Made by a program: the position numbers and the translations under genes. The notes beneath the pieces were generated by a model. That model did no database searches, had not been told where the DNA came from, and saw only the letters and a program-made list of their open reading frames with translations. Below are positions 8,407 through 17,869 of a stretch of DNA of 64,000 nucleotides, in pieces. How positions within the stretch are numbered: position 1 is the stretch's first letter; each line of letters starts with the position of its first letter. This stretch comes from Brucella pseudintermedia (lineage in GTDB: Bacteria; Pseudomonadota; Alphaproteobacteria; Rhizobiales; Rhizobiaceae), in the NCBI RefSeq assembly GCF_008932435.1, contig NZ_WBWE01000009.1, forward strand, positions 62,001 to 126,000, in the 5' to 3' direction.

Positions 8407-9141
8407 TCAAAGTTTGGCGAACAGCCGGAAAAGTCCCTCCTCATCCGGATGGTCCGCAACAAGCGCGTTCGCCCGCCAGACGGGCGGCAATCGATCAGCT
8501 ACGCGGAGGGAAATGCACAAAAAGCGCGTTTTTTTATCAAAAGGCGGTTCGACTCTGCGCATCGCATCCACAAAGCTCGTCGCCGCAACACCGGAATAGA
8601 GCATGACTGCGGCAAAAGGCGCATCGCCCAGCGCAGTTTGGAGGGACGCGGCCGTGTAAGCAATCGTCTCGGTGTCGTAGACATCGACAACATGCATATC
8701 GAGTTTTGCGGCCCGCATCTGGTCCTCGAAAACCGGCTGGCGCACCCGTCCGGCGAGATAAAGGATACGAGCTTTTTCTGGAAGTTCGCGCTGCATGGTC
8801 GCCGCAAGCCGAACAGCGTCGCCGCCGCCATCAATCACGCTGCCGAAACCGGCCTTCCGCGCTGCCTGCGCCGTTCCCTGCCCCACGGCAAAGAGCGGCA
8901 GGTCAAGAAACGGCTTCAGCTGTTCCATGTCCATGTGGTGAAAGGCATTCGCGCTTGTCACTGTCAAAGCCGCAAATGGACCGGCGGGCACAGCAAAAGA
9001 AAGCGCAACGGTCCGGCTCAGCGGAAGCAAAACCGCCTCATAGCCTTTTGACGCCAGTCTCGCGGCAGTCCGGGTGCCTGCCGGTTGCGGCCGCGTTACC
9101 AAAACCCGGCCAAGAGATGCGATGAGTGCAGGTCCCGCCAA
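8407..9141 (-). CDS. hemD: Uroporphyrinogen-III synthase
   Basis: This enzyme closes hydroxymethylbilane to uroporphyrinogen III with inversion of ring D, the branch point to heme, siroheme and cobalamin. The 244-residue protein has the HemD fold marker VLVTRPQPAGT near the N-terminus, TVTSANAFH (about 80-88) and the second-lobe motif YLAGRVRQP. Sequence conservation in this family is low, so identification leans on these short motifs and on its place two bases after hemC. Confidence 0.92.
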   Translation of the reverse strand: MAGPALIASLGRVLVTRPQPAGTRTAARLASKGYEAVLLPLSRTVALSFAVPAGPFAALTVTSANAFHHMDMEQLKPFLDLPLFAVGQGTAQAARKAGFGSVIDGGGDAVRLAATMQRELPEKARILYLAGRVRQPVFEDQMRAAKLDMHVVDVYDTETIAYTAASLQTALGDAPFAAVMLYSGVAATSFVDAMRRVEPPFDKKTRFLCISLRVADRLPPVWRANALVADHPDEEGLFRLFAKL

Positions 9142-9143
9142 AT

Positions 9144-10088
9144 CTATTCCCAGCCCTCGAAGAATTTGGGACCGGCCTTCGCGCGCAACCGCTCCGCTGC
9201 GTCCGTGCCGAGTGCGGCAGCATTCGATGTCGGTCCCTCGGTCCTTATCTCATGCGCCTCAGTCCCGTCAGGCTTCAGGATCATGCCGTGGAAGGACACC
9301 CTGTCGCCGTCAACGGTCGCAAGCCCGGCAATCGGCGTGCGGCAGGAACCGTCAAGGGCAGCGAGAAAGGCCCGTTCGCAAGCAAGCGCTATGCCTGTTT
9401 CGCGGTGCGCAAGCGGGGCCAGCAGCGCATCAATGCGCGTATCGCCAATACGGGTTTCGATCCCGATCGCGCCTTGTCCCGGCGCGGGCGGAAAGCTTTC
9501 CGGATCGACGAGATCGGTGATGACGTCACCAAGGCCCAGACGCCGCAACCCCGCGCAGGCGAGAAAAGTCCCGTCGACCTCCCCGGCTTCCAGCTTACGC
9601 AAGCGGGTATCGACATTGCCGCGGAAAATTACCACTTGTATGTCGGGCCGAAGGCGGCGGATCAAGGCCTGACGGCGCAATGATGACGATCCGACTGTCG
9701 CGCCCTGCGGCAGATCGAGAAGCCGGGAAGCCGTACGGCCGATAAAAGCATCGCGGGGATCTTCACGCTCAAGGAAAACAGAAAGATGAAGACCATCCGG
9801 CAGAACCGTCGGCATATCCTTGGTCGAATGGACGGCAAGATCGATTCGACCGTCCGTCAGCGCCTGCTCGATTTCTTCGGTAAAAAGCCCCTTGCCGCCG
9901 ATTTCAGAAAGCGCGCGATCCTGGATGCGGTCGCCCGCCGTCGACATGGCTATTATTTCTATCGCCTCTTCCGGAAGACCATGCGCCTTCATCAGGCGTC
10001 GACGCGTTTCATGGGCCTGCGCGAGAGCGAGCTTGCTGCCGCGCGTGCCAATCTTCACCGTGCCATTCTTCAAGGATGCTGTTTGCAT
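9144..10088 (-). CDS. hemC: Porphobilinogen deaminase (hydroxymethylbilane synthase)
   Basis: The enzyme polymerises four porphobilinogens to hydroxymethylbilane. The 314-residue product shows [13 protein letters not shown] near the start, the catalytic aspartate in HSTKDMP (D91), the arginine-rich substrate loop VGSSSLRRQ (132-140) and the dipyrromethane-cofactor cysteine in LDGSCRTP (C249). It is the first gene of the leftward hem cluster and diverges from tsaD across 64 bases, an arrangement conserved in alphaproteobacteria. Confidence 0.98.
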   Translation of the reverse strand: MQTASLKNGTVKIGTRGSKLALAQAHETRRRLMKAHGLPEEAIEIIAMSTAGDRIQDRALSEIGGKGLFTEEIEQALTDGRIDLAVHSTKDMPTVLPDGLHLSVFLEREDPRDAFIGRTASRLLDLPQGATVGSSSLRRQALIRRLRPDIQVVIFRGNVDTRLRKLEAGEVDGTFLACAGLRRLGLGDVITDLVDPESFPPAPGQGAIGIETRIGDTRIDALLAPLAHRETGIALACERAFLAALDGSCRTPIAGLATVDGDRVSFHGMILKPDGTEAHEIRTEGPTSNAAALGTDAAERLRAKAGPKFFEGWE

Positions 10089-10152
10089 ATTGCTTCGTCC
10101 ATGGTACCGGATTTTTCAAATGAATTATGAGACAGGCAGGGTCTAACCGCAA

Positions 10153-11232
10153 ATGCGCATTCTTGGAATAGAAACAAGTTGCGACGAAACAGCCGCCGCA
10201 ATCGTCGAACGGGACGATCAGGGCGGAGGACGGATATTGTCCAACGTGGTTCTGAGCCAGATCGCCGAGCACGAACCCTATGGCGGCGTGGTGCCGGAGA
10301 TCGCCGCGCGCGCCCATGTCGAAGCGCTCGACCGGCTGGTTGTCCGCGCACTGGACGACGCTGACATGAAACTTGCCGACGTCGATGCGGTCGCCGCCAC
10401 GGCGGGGCCGGGATTGATCGGCGGGCTGATCGTCGGGCTGATGACAGCCAAGGCGCTGGCCATGGCGGCACAAAAGCCTTTTTATGCCGTCAATCATCTG
10501 GAGGGCCATGCCTTGACGGCCCGGCTGACCGATGGCCTGTCTTTTCCCTATCTGCTGTTGCTCGTTTCCGGCGGTCACACGCAGATGGTGCTGGTGCGCG
10601 GTATTGGCGACTATGAGCGCCTCGGCACCACGATTGACGATGCACTTGGCGAAGCTTTCGACAAGACCGCAAAGCTTCTGGGCCTGCCTTATCCGGGCGG
10701 CCCGGCAGTCGAACGCATGGCGCTTCAGGGCGATCCGAAGCGTTTCGCCCTGCCGCGGCCATTGAAAGGCGAAGCACGGCTCGATTTTTCCTTTTCCGGT
10801 CTCAAGACCGCAGTGCGCCAGACAGCAACCGAACTTGTTCCCTTGTCGGATCAGGACGTGGCCGATATGTGCGCCTCTTTTCAGGCTGCGGTCGCCGACA
10901 CGCTGTCCGACCGGGTGGGTCGTTCGCTTGAACGCTTCAAGAATGAATTCCCAGATTGTGAAACACCGGCGCTCGTTGTCGCTGGCGGGGTTGCGGCGAA
11001 TAAGACCCTGCGCACCGCGCTCGAAACCCTATGCGCCCGGCATGGTTTCAGCTTTGTCGCTCCACCGCTCGATCTGTGCACGGACAATGCCGCAATGATC
11101 GCCTGGGCCGGTGCCGAACGGGCGGCGACCGAAGCGCCCGACAGGCTCGACCTTGCACCGCGCTCGCGCTGGCCGCTCGATGAAAAGTCGGCGCCGCTGA
11201 TCGGAACCGGACGACGCGGAGCGAAGGCATGA
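10153..11232 (+). CDS. tsaD: tRNA N6-threonylcarbamoyladenosine transferase TsaD
   Basis: TsaD transfers threonylcarbamoyl to A37 of ANN-decoding tRNAs. The 359-residue protein begins [10 protein letters not shown], has the metal-binding HLEGH motif ([10 protein letters not shown], about residues 113-117) and the ASKHA nucleotide-binding signatures LVSGGHTQM and VAGGVAANK. Its last four bases overlap the gpsA start (ATGA), so the two are translationally coupled. Confidence 0.97.
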   Translation: MRILGIETSCDETAAAIVERDDQGGGRILSNVVLSQIAEHEPYGGVVPEIAARAHVEALDRLVVRALDDADMKLADVDAVAATAGPGLIGGLIVGLMTAKALAMAAQKPFYAVNHLEGHALTARLTDGLSFPYLLLLVSGGHTQMVLVRGIGDYERLGTTIDDALGEAFDKTAKLLGLPYPGGPAVERMALQGDPKRFALPRPLKGEARLDFSFSGLKTAVRQTATELVPLSDQDVADMCASFQAAVADTLSDRVGRSLERFKNEFPDCETPALVVAGGVAANKTLRTALETLCARHGFSFVAPPLDLCTDNAAMIAWAGAERAATEAPDRLDLAPRSRWPLDEKSAPLIGTGRRGAKA

Positions 11233-12209
11233 GCACGAAAATTGCCATTTTGGGCGGCGGTGCATGGGGCACTGCTCTTGCTGCCATGGCATGCAGCAGC
11301 GGCCATAACACATGGCTATACGCCCGCGATGACGAAACAGTCGATGCCATCAACCGAACACATCGCAATACGCGTTATCTGGGCGAAATCGTGCTTCCCG
11401 ACGCTATTCATGCAAGCACGGATGCGGCGGCTGTGGTGGGGGGGGCTGATGCGGTTCTGGCAGTCATCCCAGCACAGGCCATGCGTGCCGGACTTTCGCA
11501 GTTGTCTGATCTCATTGCGCAACGCACTCCCGTGGTGCTTTGCGCCAAAGGGATAGAACGCAGCACCGGACGGCTGATGTCGGAGGTCGTGGCGGAAGTC
11601 CTGCCGAACCACCGGATCGCAGCCCTTTCCGGTCCGAGTTTCGCCACCGACGTGGCGCGCGGACTTCCGACCGCCGTGACCGTTGCCTGCGAGGACGCCC
11701 CAACTGCCGACCAGCTTGCAGCACTCCTGTCCGGCCCGGCTTTCCGCTGCTATTCGACAACCGATCTCAAAGGTGTCGAGATCGGCGGCGCGCTGAAGAA
11801 TGTGCTGGCCATTGCCGCCGGGGCAGCCGTCGGGCGCGGCTATGGCGCGAGCGCTCAAGCCGCCCTCGTCACGCGCGGATTTGCGGAACTCCGCCGCATC
11901 GGGCAGGCCATGGGCGCCAGACCCGAAACCATCATGGGCCTTTCCGGCCTCGGCGACTTGATGCTGACCTGCTCGTCCTCCCAATCGCGCAACTATTCCT
12001 ATGGGCTGGCGCTTGGACGAGGCGAAGACCTCACCAACCGCCCGCTTGCCGAAGGCGTGGCCACCGCGCCGATCGCCGCCGAATTATGCCGCAAACACGC
12101 CATCTCCGCCCCCATCATCGATGCGACGGGAGCGTTGCTGGATGGCACCATCACCATTGACGAAGCCGTGACGGCTCTGCTCACCCGACCACTCAAGACC
12201 GAAGATTAG
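11229..12209 (+). CDS. gpsA: Glycerol-3-phosphate dehydrogenase [NAD(P)+]
   Basis: GpsA makes sn-glycerol 3-phosphate from dihydroxyacetone phosphate for phospholipid synthesis. The 326-residue protein has the N-terminal Rossmann motif [10 protein letters not shown], the catalytic lysine region in [12 protein letters not shown] (about 180-191) and the family block [10 protein letters not shown]. The stop codon TAG at 12207-12209 is also the first bases of a Rhizobiales intergenic repeat. Confidence 0.97.
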   Translation: MSTKIAILGGGAWGTALAAMACSSGHNTWLYARDDETVDAINRTHRNTRYLGEIVLPDAIHASTDAAAVVGGADAVLAVIPAQAMRAGLSQLSDLIAQRTPVVLCAKGIERSTGRLMSEVVAEVLPNHRIAALSGPSFATDVARGLPTAVTVACEDAPTADQLAALLSGPAFRCYSTTDLKGVEIGGALKNVLAIAAGAAVGRGYGASAQAALVTRGFAELRRIGQAMGARPETIMGLSGLGDLMLTCSSSQSRNYSYGLALGRGEDLTNRPLAEGVATAPIAAELCRKHAISAPIIDATGALLDGTITIDEAVTALLTRPLKTED

Positions 12210-12260
12210 AGCGTGATCCCGAAAAGTGGGAACCGGTTTTCGGACAAGACCATGCTCAAC
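12207..12260. repeat. Rhizobiales intergenic repeat (GAGCGTGATCCCGAAAAGTG type)
   Basis: TAGAGCGTGATCCCGAAAAG followed by a GGGAACCGGTTTTCGG segment and ACCATGCTC is a widely dispersed short repeat of Brucella, Ochrobactrum and rhizobia. Inside it, CCGAAAA (12219-12225) pairs with TTTTCGG (12237-12243). Here it begins on the gpsA stop codon and fills most of the gap before the YciI gene. Confidence 0.7.
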
Positions 12261-12277
12261 GGAAAGGATAATTGACG

Positions 12278-12568
12278 ATGCTTTTTGCTCTTCTGTGCAA
12301 CGACAAGCCGAACCACCTGCAAGTGCGCCTCGATACGCGCCCTGCGCATCTCGACTATCTCAAGGGTCTTGGCGACAGGCTGAAATTCGCAGGCCCCTTC
12401 CTTGGTGAAGACGGCAAGCCGAACGGCAGCCTGGTCGTTGTCGAAGCCGCCGACAAGGCCGCAGCAGAAAAGATCGCCGCCAACGATCCTTATGCGCTGG
12501 CGGGCTTGTTCGACAGCGTGACCGTGCGTCCGTGGAACTGGGCGATCAACAATCCGGCTAACGCTTGA
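12278..12568 (+). CDS. YciI-family protein
   Basis: The 96-residue small cytoplasmic protein has the ferredoxin-like YciI/YCII fold, with the family markers RPAHLDYL (about 21-28) and the FAGPFLGEDG turn. YciI proteins are often paired with other enzymes and may catalyse small dehalogenase-like reactions; the substrate is unknown. An in-frame TTG lies 6 bases earlier, but GGAAAGGA is well placed for the ATG at 12278. It precedes the EVE gene by 12 bases. Confidence 0.88.
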   Translation: MLFALLCNDKPNHLQVRLDTRPAHLDYLKGLGDRLKFAGPFLGEDGKPNGSLVVVEAADKAAAEKIAANDPYALAGLFDSVTVRPWNWAINNPANA

Positions 12569-12580
12569 GGCTTTTGACTG

Positions 12581-13009
12581 ATGGCTTACTGGCTGTTCAA
12601 ATCCGAACCGTTCAAATGGTCATGGGACATGCAGAAAGCCCGTGGCGAAAAAGGCGAGCAGTGGGACGGTGTGCGCAATTATCAGGCGCGCAACAACATG
12701 CGCGCCATGAAACTGGGCGACAAGGGCTTTTTCTACCATTCCAATGAAGGGCTGGAAGTGGTCGGCATCGTCGAGGTCTGCGCGCTGGCGCACCATGACA
12801 GCACAACGGACGATCCGCGCTGGGAATGCGTGGATATCCGGGCTGTGCGCGACATGCCGAAGCCGGTGACGCTGAAAGATGTGAAGGCCAATCCGAAGCT
12901 GGAGAAAATGGCGCTCGTCACCTCGATGCGTCTTTCGGTACAGCCGGTGACTGAAGACGAATGGATCGAAGTCTGCCGCATGGGCGGACTGGACGTCAAA
13001 GATATCTGA
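12581..13009 (+). CDS. EVE domain protein
   Basis: The 142-residue protein is a stand-alone EVE domain (PUA-like). It shows the start AYWLFKSEP, the WDGVRNYQARNN segment (about 28-39) and the SNEGLEVVG turn that build the pocket for a modified base. EVE proteins bind modified cytosines in DNA or related nucleobases; in bacteria they are linked to modified-DNA sensing or tRNA/base metabolism. Its stop overlaps the next start (TGATG). Confidence 0.93.
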   Translation: MAYWLFKSEPFKWSWDMQKARGEKGEQWDGVRNYQARNNMRAMKLGDKGFFYHSNEGLEVVGIVEVCALAHHDSTTDDPRWECVDIRAVRDMPKPVTLKDVKANPKLEKMALVTSMRLSVQPVTEDEWIEVCRMGGLDVKDI

Positions 13010-13665
13010 TGCTCGATCCGGCCCATAAAAGCGCGCGCGATTTCATTCTGGCTAACACCAGTCTGCAAGCGCCACCGCATGTGCCGGAAATTCGCCTTCA
13101 TCTGGCGGATGAAGCCCACGACCTCTGGCACAAGACGGAGGAAGAGCTCGCCACGATCGGCCTTCCGCCGCCCTTCTGGGCTTTCGCATGGGCGGGCGGT
13201 CAGGGTGTGGCGCGCTATATTCTGGATCATCCCGAAACGGTGAAGGACAAGACGGTGCTGGATTTCGCCTCGGGTTCCGGCCTTGTCGCCATTGCCGCCA
13301 TGCGGGCGGGCGCATCAAGCGTGCTGGCTTCTGACATTGATCCCTTCGCGGGCCCGGCCATCGAACTCAATGCTGAGGCCAATGGCGTGGCGGTTGCCCC
13401 CTCTTTGGATGACCTCATCGGGCAGGATGCCGGCTGGGACGTGATTCTGGCCGGAGACGTCTTTTATGAAAAGCCGCTCGCCGAGCGGCTCATTCCATGG
13501 TTTTCAGCCTTAGCGGCACGCGGCGCCCGTATCATCGTTGGTGATCCGGGCCGGGCCTATCTGCCCAAGGACAAGCTGCAACAGCTTGCTGTCTATACGG
13601 TGCCCGTGACCCGCGCCCTGGAGGACGCGGAGGTCAAGCGCACGACCGTCTGGGCATTTATTTAG
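13009..13665 (+). CDS. Class I SAM-dependent methyltransferase, ETF-beta lysine methyltransferase-like
   Basis: The 218-residue protein has SAM motif I (DFASGSGLVAIAA, about 82-94), acidic motif II (ASDID) and the DVFYEKP post-motif typical of the METTL20/ETFB lysine methyltransferase group. Alphaproteobacterial members trimethylate lysines of the electron-transfer flavoprotein beta subunit. The start is the ATG overlapping the EVE stop codon by one base; a longer open frame upstream belongs to another reading. The gene is convergent with the permease and overlaps it by 4 bases. Confidence 0.82.
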   Translation: MLDPAHKSARDFILANTSLQAPPHVPEIRLHLADEAHDLWHKTEEELATIGLPPPFWAFAWAGGQGVARYILDHPETVKDKTVLDFASGSGLVAIAAMRAGASSVLASDIDPFAGPAIELNAEANGVAVAPSLDDLIGQDAGWDVILAGDVFYEKPLAERLIPWFSALAARGARIIVGDPGRAYLPKDKLQQLAVYTVPVTRALEDAEVKRTTVWAFI

Positions 13666-14534
13666 GCAAACCGCTTGGCACCCGCCACGCAGACGACCAC
13701 AACAGCCGCCGTCGCTACCATCCCCATGCTGACGGATTCCCCTGCGATACCGGCAGCCAGCATAAGCCCAAAGAAGGGCTGGAGAAGCTGCAGCTGGCCG
13801 ACAGTGGCGGCTCCACCCTGCGCCAGGCCGCGATACCAGAAGAAAAAGCCGATCAGCATCGAGAACAACGAAACATAGCCGAGACTTATCCAGGCCGGTG
13901 CGCCGATGCCTGCCCATGTCTCAGGCCGCGTCATCACGCTTAACGGCAGCATGAGCGGCAGCGAGAACACCAGCGCCCAGCAGATGACCTGCCAGCCGCC
14001 GAGCCTGCGCGAAAGCTGCGCCCCTTCCGCATAGCCCAGGCCGCAAACGATGACAGCGGCAAGCATCAGCACATCACCCAGCAGCGTGGACTGGCTTCCC
14101 TGTCCGTAGGCATAGGAAGCGACAATCAGGCTTCCCACCACCGAAAACAGCCAGAATATCGGGCGTGGGCGCTCGCCGCCGCGCAGGACAGCGAAGATTG
14201 CGGTAGCGAGCGGCAGCAATCCGATAAAGACAATCGCATGGGCGGAGGTCATATGCTGGAGCGCAAGCCCCGTCAGAAGCGGAAAGCCGACGACCACGCC
14301 AAGCGCCACCACAATCAGCGAAATGGCATCGTTACGGCGAGGAAAAGGTTCCCGGAACGCCAGCAGGAGCGCCAGTCCCAGCACGCCTGCAATCGATGCG
14401 CGCACCATTGTCAGGAAGGTCGGGTCGATATCGATTACCGCCAGCCGTGTCGCAGGCAGCGACCCGGAAAAAATCAATACTCCCAAAAACCCGTTGATCC
14501 ATCCCGCAGTCTTATTCCCAACATTCTTGCTCAT
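13662..14534 (-). CDS. EamA/DMT-family permease
   Basis: The 290-residue inner-membrane protein has ten predicted helices in two EamA halves (about residues 10-140 and 150-285), typical of drug/metabolite transporters that export amino acids or metabolites. The start at 14534 (MSKNVGNKTA) fits the first helix; a longer frame to 14582 adds residues without family character. It diverges from a MocR regulator and is probably its target. Confidence 0.88.
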   Translation of the reverse strand: MSKNVGNKTAGWINGFLGVLIFSGSLPATRLAVIDIDPTFLTMVRASIAGVLGLALLLAFREPFPRRNDAISLIVVALGVVVGFPLLTGLALQHMTSAHAIVFIGLLPLATAIFAVLRGGERPRPIFWLFSVVGSLIVASYAYGQGSQSTLLGDVLMLAAVIVCGLGYAEGAQLSRRLGGWQVICWALVFSLPLMLPLSVMTRPETWAGIGAPAWISLGYVSLFSMLIGFFFWYRGLAQGGAATVGQLQLLQPFFGLMLAAGIAGESVSMGMVATAAVVVVCVAGAKRFA

Positions 14535-14635
14535 CGTGTCTTTTCGGCTTTCTCTAAAATCGTATAAGGATTCGCGAGACAATGCCGTGAAACTGCCGGA
14601 TTAATCAGGGACAGTTTCCGGACAATTCTGGCAAA

Positions 14636-14661
14636 CTGTACTGGTACAAGGAATAGTACAG
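14636..14661. promoter_or_regulatory. Candidate MocR operator with three GTAC cores
   Basis: CTGTACT (14636-14642), GGTACA (14643-14648) and AGTACAG (14655-14661) lie directly before the regulator start codon. The outer two form an inverted repeat, and the GTAC cores are spaced 6 and 12 bases apart. The position suggests autoregulation and control of the divergent permease. The AAGGA ribosome site lies inside it. Confidence 0.45.
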
Positions 14662-16155
14662 ATGATCTCGACGGGCCTGCTGCGCAGCCTCGAAGCTGTA
14701 GAAGCCGCTTATGCAAGCGGGGAAATCGAGCGCGGCAAGGAAGACGCCGCCTTCGACAAAATACCGCTCGTGGAAAAAGTGATGGGCATTATTCGCGGAC
14801 GCATTACCGCGATGAGCCTCGCACCCGGCGCGCGGCTGCCTTCCATCCGTCGCCTCGCCGAAACCATGAACGTGTCTAAATCCACCGTCGTCGAAGCCTA
14901 TGACCGACTGGTAGCTGAAGGGATCATCCAGTCGCGTCGGGGCGCGGGCTTCTATGTTTCGGAGCGCGCGCGCCAGCCGCTTTCGCTCGCCGCTGCCACG
15001 CCACACAAGGAGCGTCAGATCGATCCCTTCTGGGTCATGCGGCAATCGCTTGAAGCAGGCGACACCACGCTTAAACCCGGATGCGGCTGGCTTCCCGACG
15101 CATGGCTCCCGCAGGACGCAATCCGTCGCGCCATGCGCATGGTCGCCCGCGACGAGACAAGCAACCTTGCCACCTATGGCGAACCGCTCGGCTTTCGCCC
15201 GCTACGCCAGCATCTTGCGCACCGGCTCGGCGAACAGGGGATCGACGTTTCGAGCGGAGAAATATTGCTGGCCGATTCCGGCACGCAGGCCATCGATCTT
15301 ATCTGCCGCTATCTGCTGCAGCCGGGAGATACGGTGCTGGTCGATGATCCCTGTTATTTCAATTTTCAGGCCGTGCTTCTGACGCACCGTGTAAAGCTCG
15401 TCGGCGTTCCCTATACCTACACCGGCCCGGACCTCGAAGCCTTTGCCAGAGCTGCGAGCGAGCACGCGCCGAAACTCTATATATCCAATGCGGGGCTGCA
15501 TAACCCAACCGGCGGCTCGATGACGCCGGCCACTGCGCACCGGCTGCTGAAACTTGCGGAAGCGCACGGCATCACGCTCGTGGAGGACAACATCTTTGGT
15601 GATTTCCATCCCTCTCCCGCGCCCTTGCTTGCCGAACTCGACGGCTTCGATCGTGTCCTGCATATCGGTAGCTTCTCCAAGACGTTATCGGCGGCGGCTC
15701 GCGTCGGCTATATCGCCGGGCGTCGTGACTGGATCGACGGGCTCACCGACCTGAAGCTTGCAACAAGCTTTGGCGGGAATGCATTGTCGCCGCAGATCGT
15801 GCATGCACTTTTGACGGACGGCACCTACCGCCGCCATGTCGACAGCCTTCGTGCCAAGCTGGCCGATGCCATGACGCTAACTGCCAGCCGCCTGAAAGCG
15901 GAGGGCCTCACGCTCTGGACCGAACCCCAAGGCGGCATGTTCCTTTGGGCAAAATTGCCGGATGGGCTGGACTCCGGCCAGATTGCCCGGCATGCTCTGG
16001 AAAAAGGCGTGCTGTTCGCGCCGGGCGACGTCTTCAGCCCCTCCCGCTCGGCAGGCGGTTTCCTGCGCTTCAACGTTGCGCAATCGCTGGAACCGTACGT
16101 TTTCGCGGTGCTGCGCGATGCAATGCGAGACCTCCGCAGCAAAGCCGACAACTGA
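14662..16155 (+). CDS. MocR-type GntR regulator with aminotransferase-like domain
   Basis: The 497-residue fusion has an N-terminal GntR winged helix (about 25-95, with RLPSIRRLAETMNVSKSTV) and a fold-type I aminotransferase domain. The pyridoxal-phosphate lysine is in SFSKTLSAAARVGY, and TPGG-like loops are present. Such regulators sense an amino-acid-like or B6 ligand and usually control a neighbouring transporter or enzyme; here the divergent EamA permease is the obvious candidate. It is probably not a true metabolic aminotransferase. Confidence 0.93.
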   Translation: MISTGLLRSLEAVEAAYASGEIERGKEDAAFDKIPLVEKVMGIIRGRITAMSLAPGARLPSIRRLAETMNVSKSTVVEAYDRLVAEGIIQSRRGAGFYVSERARQPLSLAAATPHKERQIDPFWVMRQSLEAGDTTLKPGCGWLPDAWLPQDAIRRAMRMVARDETSNLATYGEPLGFRPLRQHLAHRLGEQGIDVSSGEILLADSGTQAIDLICRYLLQPGDTVLVDDPCYFNFQAVLLTHRVKLVGVPYTYTGPDLEAFARAASEHAPKLYISNAGLHNPTGGSMTPATAHRLLKLAEAHGITLVEDNIFGDFHPSPAPLLAELDGFDRVLHIGSFSKTLSAAARVGYIAGRRDWIDGLTDLKLATSFGGNALSPQIVHALLTDGTYRRHVDSLRAKLADAMTLTASRLKAEGLTLWTEPQGGMFLWAKLPDGLDSGQIARHALEKGVLFAPGDVFSPSRSAGGFLRFNVAQSLEPYVFAVLRDAMRDLRSKADN

Positions 16156-16339
16156 AAACACGCCTCGGCATTAGCGCTCTCACATCGAAAACAATTTCAA
16201 GCAAAAGAGACACAGTCATCCGGACGGCTCCGGTTATACTCCTGCGACATGTCTTTGGAGGAGACATCGCGTGTTGCATCGTCGGTTTAGCGTCTAATGA
16301 CATAATGCCATGACGATCCAGCACAGGGAGAACGGAGAG

Positions 16340-16368
16340 AGCAGGCTGGCGATGCGTTCGCGCCTGCT
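16340..16368 (+). promoter_or_regulatory. Leader hairpin before the xanthine/uracil permease
   Basis: AGCAGGC (16340-16346) pairs with GCCTGCT (16362-16368) and is followed at once by the ribosome site GGGAGGGAG and a TTG start. It may tune translation. No known riboswitch core was recognised in the 227-base leader region (16156-16382). Confidence 0.3.
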
Positions 16369-16382
16369 GGGAGGGAGTATCA

Positions 16383-17864
16383 TTGAATACGCACCAGTCC
16401 GGGGCGGATGCGCTTTCGCGTCCCGAAGATGAAAAATTATCTGTCACTGCCAACCTGGCTTACGGCTTTCAGCATGTGCTGACCATGTATGGAGGGATCG
16501 TCGCGGTTCCGCTGATCATCGGACAGGCGGCGGGCCTCAGCCCGGCCGAAATCGGCCTGCTGATCACCGCATCCCTGTTTGCGGGCGGTGTTGCGACCGT
16601 CTTGCAAACCATCGGTATCCCCTTTTTCGGCTGCCAGCTTCCGCTTGTTCAAGGCGTCTCGTTTTCGGGCGTCGCCACCATGGTCGCCATCGTCACGTCG
16701 AGCCAGACGGGCGAAGCAGGCTTGCAAGTCGTGCTGGGGGCCGTCATCGCGGCAGCCGCGATCGGCCTTATCATCACGCCGATATTCTCGCGGATAACGC
16801 GTTTTTTTCCGCCGCTCGTCACCGGCATCGTCATCACCACCATCGGCCTGACACTGATGCCCGTTGCAGCGCGCTGGGCGATGGGCGGCGACAGCAACAG
16901 TCCGGAATTCGGCAGCATGGCCAATATCGGTCTCGCAGGCATCACGCTGGTTATCGTTCTCATTCTCAGCAAGATGGGCAATGCCACGATCTCCCGGCTG
17001 TCGATCCTGCTTGCCATGATCATCGGGACCTTCGTTGCCTGGGCGCTCGGCATGACGGACTTTTCCAGGGTGGGCGAAGGTTCAATGGTGGCACTGCCTG
17101 AAATCTTTCATTTCGGCATGCCGGTATTCAGCCTTGCGGCAACGCTCTCGATGTTCATCGTGATCATGGTTACGCTGGTCGAGACCTCTGCCGATATTCT
17201 GGCTGTCGGTGAAATCATCGGGACGAAAGTGGATTCGCGGCGTCTCGCCAATGGCCTGCGTGCGGATATGCTCTCAAGCATCCTGTCGCCGGTTGTGGGC
17301 TCATTCACCCAAAGCGCTTTTGCGCAGAATGTCGGCCTTGTCGCGGTGACAGGTGTGAAAAGCCGCTATGTCGTGGCAACGGGGGGATTGATTCTCATCA
17401 CGCTCGGTCTCCTGCCGGTAATGGGCCGGGTAATTGCCTGCGTTCCTCCGGCTGTTCTGGGCGGGGCAGGCATCGTCCTGTTCGGCACGGTGGCTGCAAG
17501 CGGCATCCGCACCCTTGCGAAAGTGGATTATGAGAACAATATCAATCTCATCATCGTGGCAACCTCCATCGGATTCGGCATGATCCCGATTGCCGCGCCG
17601 CAGTTCTATCACCACTTCCCGACTTGGTTTGAAACCATTTTCCATTCCGGCATCAGTTCGGCGGCGTTGATGGCTATTGCGCTCAACCTGATGTTCAACG
17701 AGATCAAGCTCGGCAACAGCAACCAGATGTCAGTCTTTGCGGAAGGTACGGAACGCATCATTCGCCATCACAACATCGCTGAATTGCATGACGGAGATTA
17801 TTTCCTGAACGGCAAGCTGTACGATGCCAAGGGCAACGAGGTGAAGGTCGCTGCCATACACTGA
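16383..17864 (+). CDS. NCS2 (NAT) family xanthine/uric acid/uracil permease
   Basis: The 493-residue nucleobase-cation symporter has about 14 helices. The NAT signature QNVGLVAVTGVKSR is present (about residues 317-330), with the conserved TM8 glutamate in LVETSADILAVGEI. The pattern favours a purine such as xanthine or urate over uracil, but this is inference. Translation appears to start at a TTG: GGAGGGAG stands at the right distance and no ATG occurs before the first conserved helix. The gene stands alone after the MocR gene. Confidence 0.9.
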   Translation: MNTHQSGADALSRPEDEKLSVTANLAYGFQHVLTMYGGIVAVPLIIGQAAGLSPAEIGLLITASLFAGGVATVLQTIGIPFFGCQLPLVQGVSFSGVATMVAIVTSSQTGEAGLQVVLGAVIAAAAIGLIITPIFSRITRFFPPLVTGIVITTIGLTLMPVAARWAMGGDSNSPEFGSMANIGLAGITLVIVLILSKMGNATISRLSILLAMIIGTFVAWALGMTDFSRVGEGSMVALPEIFHFGMPVFSLAATLSMFIVIMVTLVETSADILAVGEIIGTKVDSRRLANGLRADMLSSILSPVVGSFTQSAFAQNVGLVAVTGVKSRYVVATGGLILITLGLLPVMGRVIACVPPAVLGGAGIVLFGTVAASGIRTLAKVDYENNINLIIVATSIGFGMIPIAAPQFYHHFPTWFETIFHSGISSAALMAIALNLMFNEIKLGNSNQMSVFAEGTERIIRHHNIAELHDGDYFLNGKLYDAKGNEVKVAAIH

Positions 17865-17869
17865 AACAG

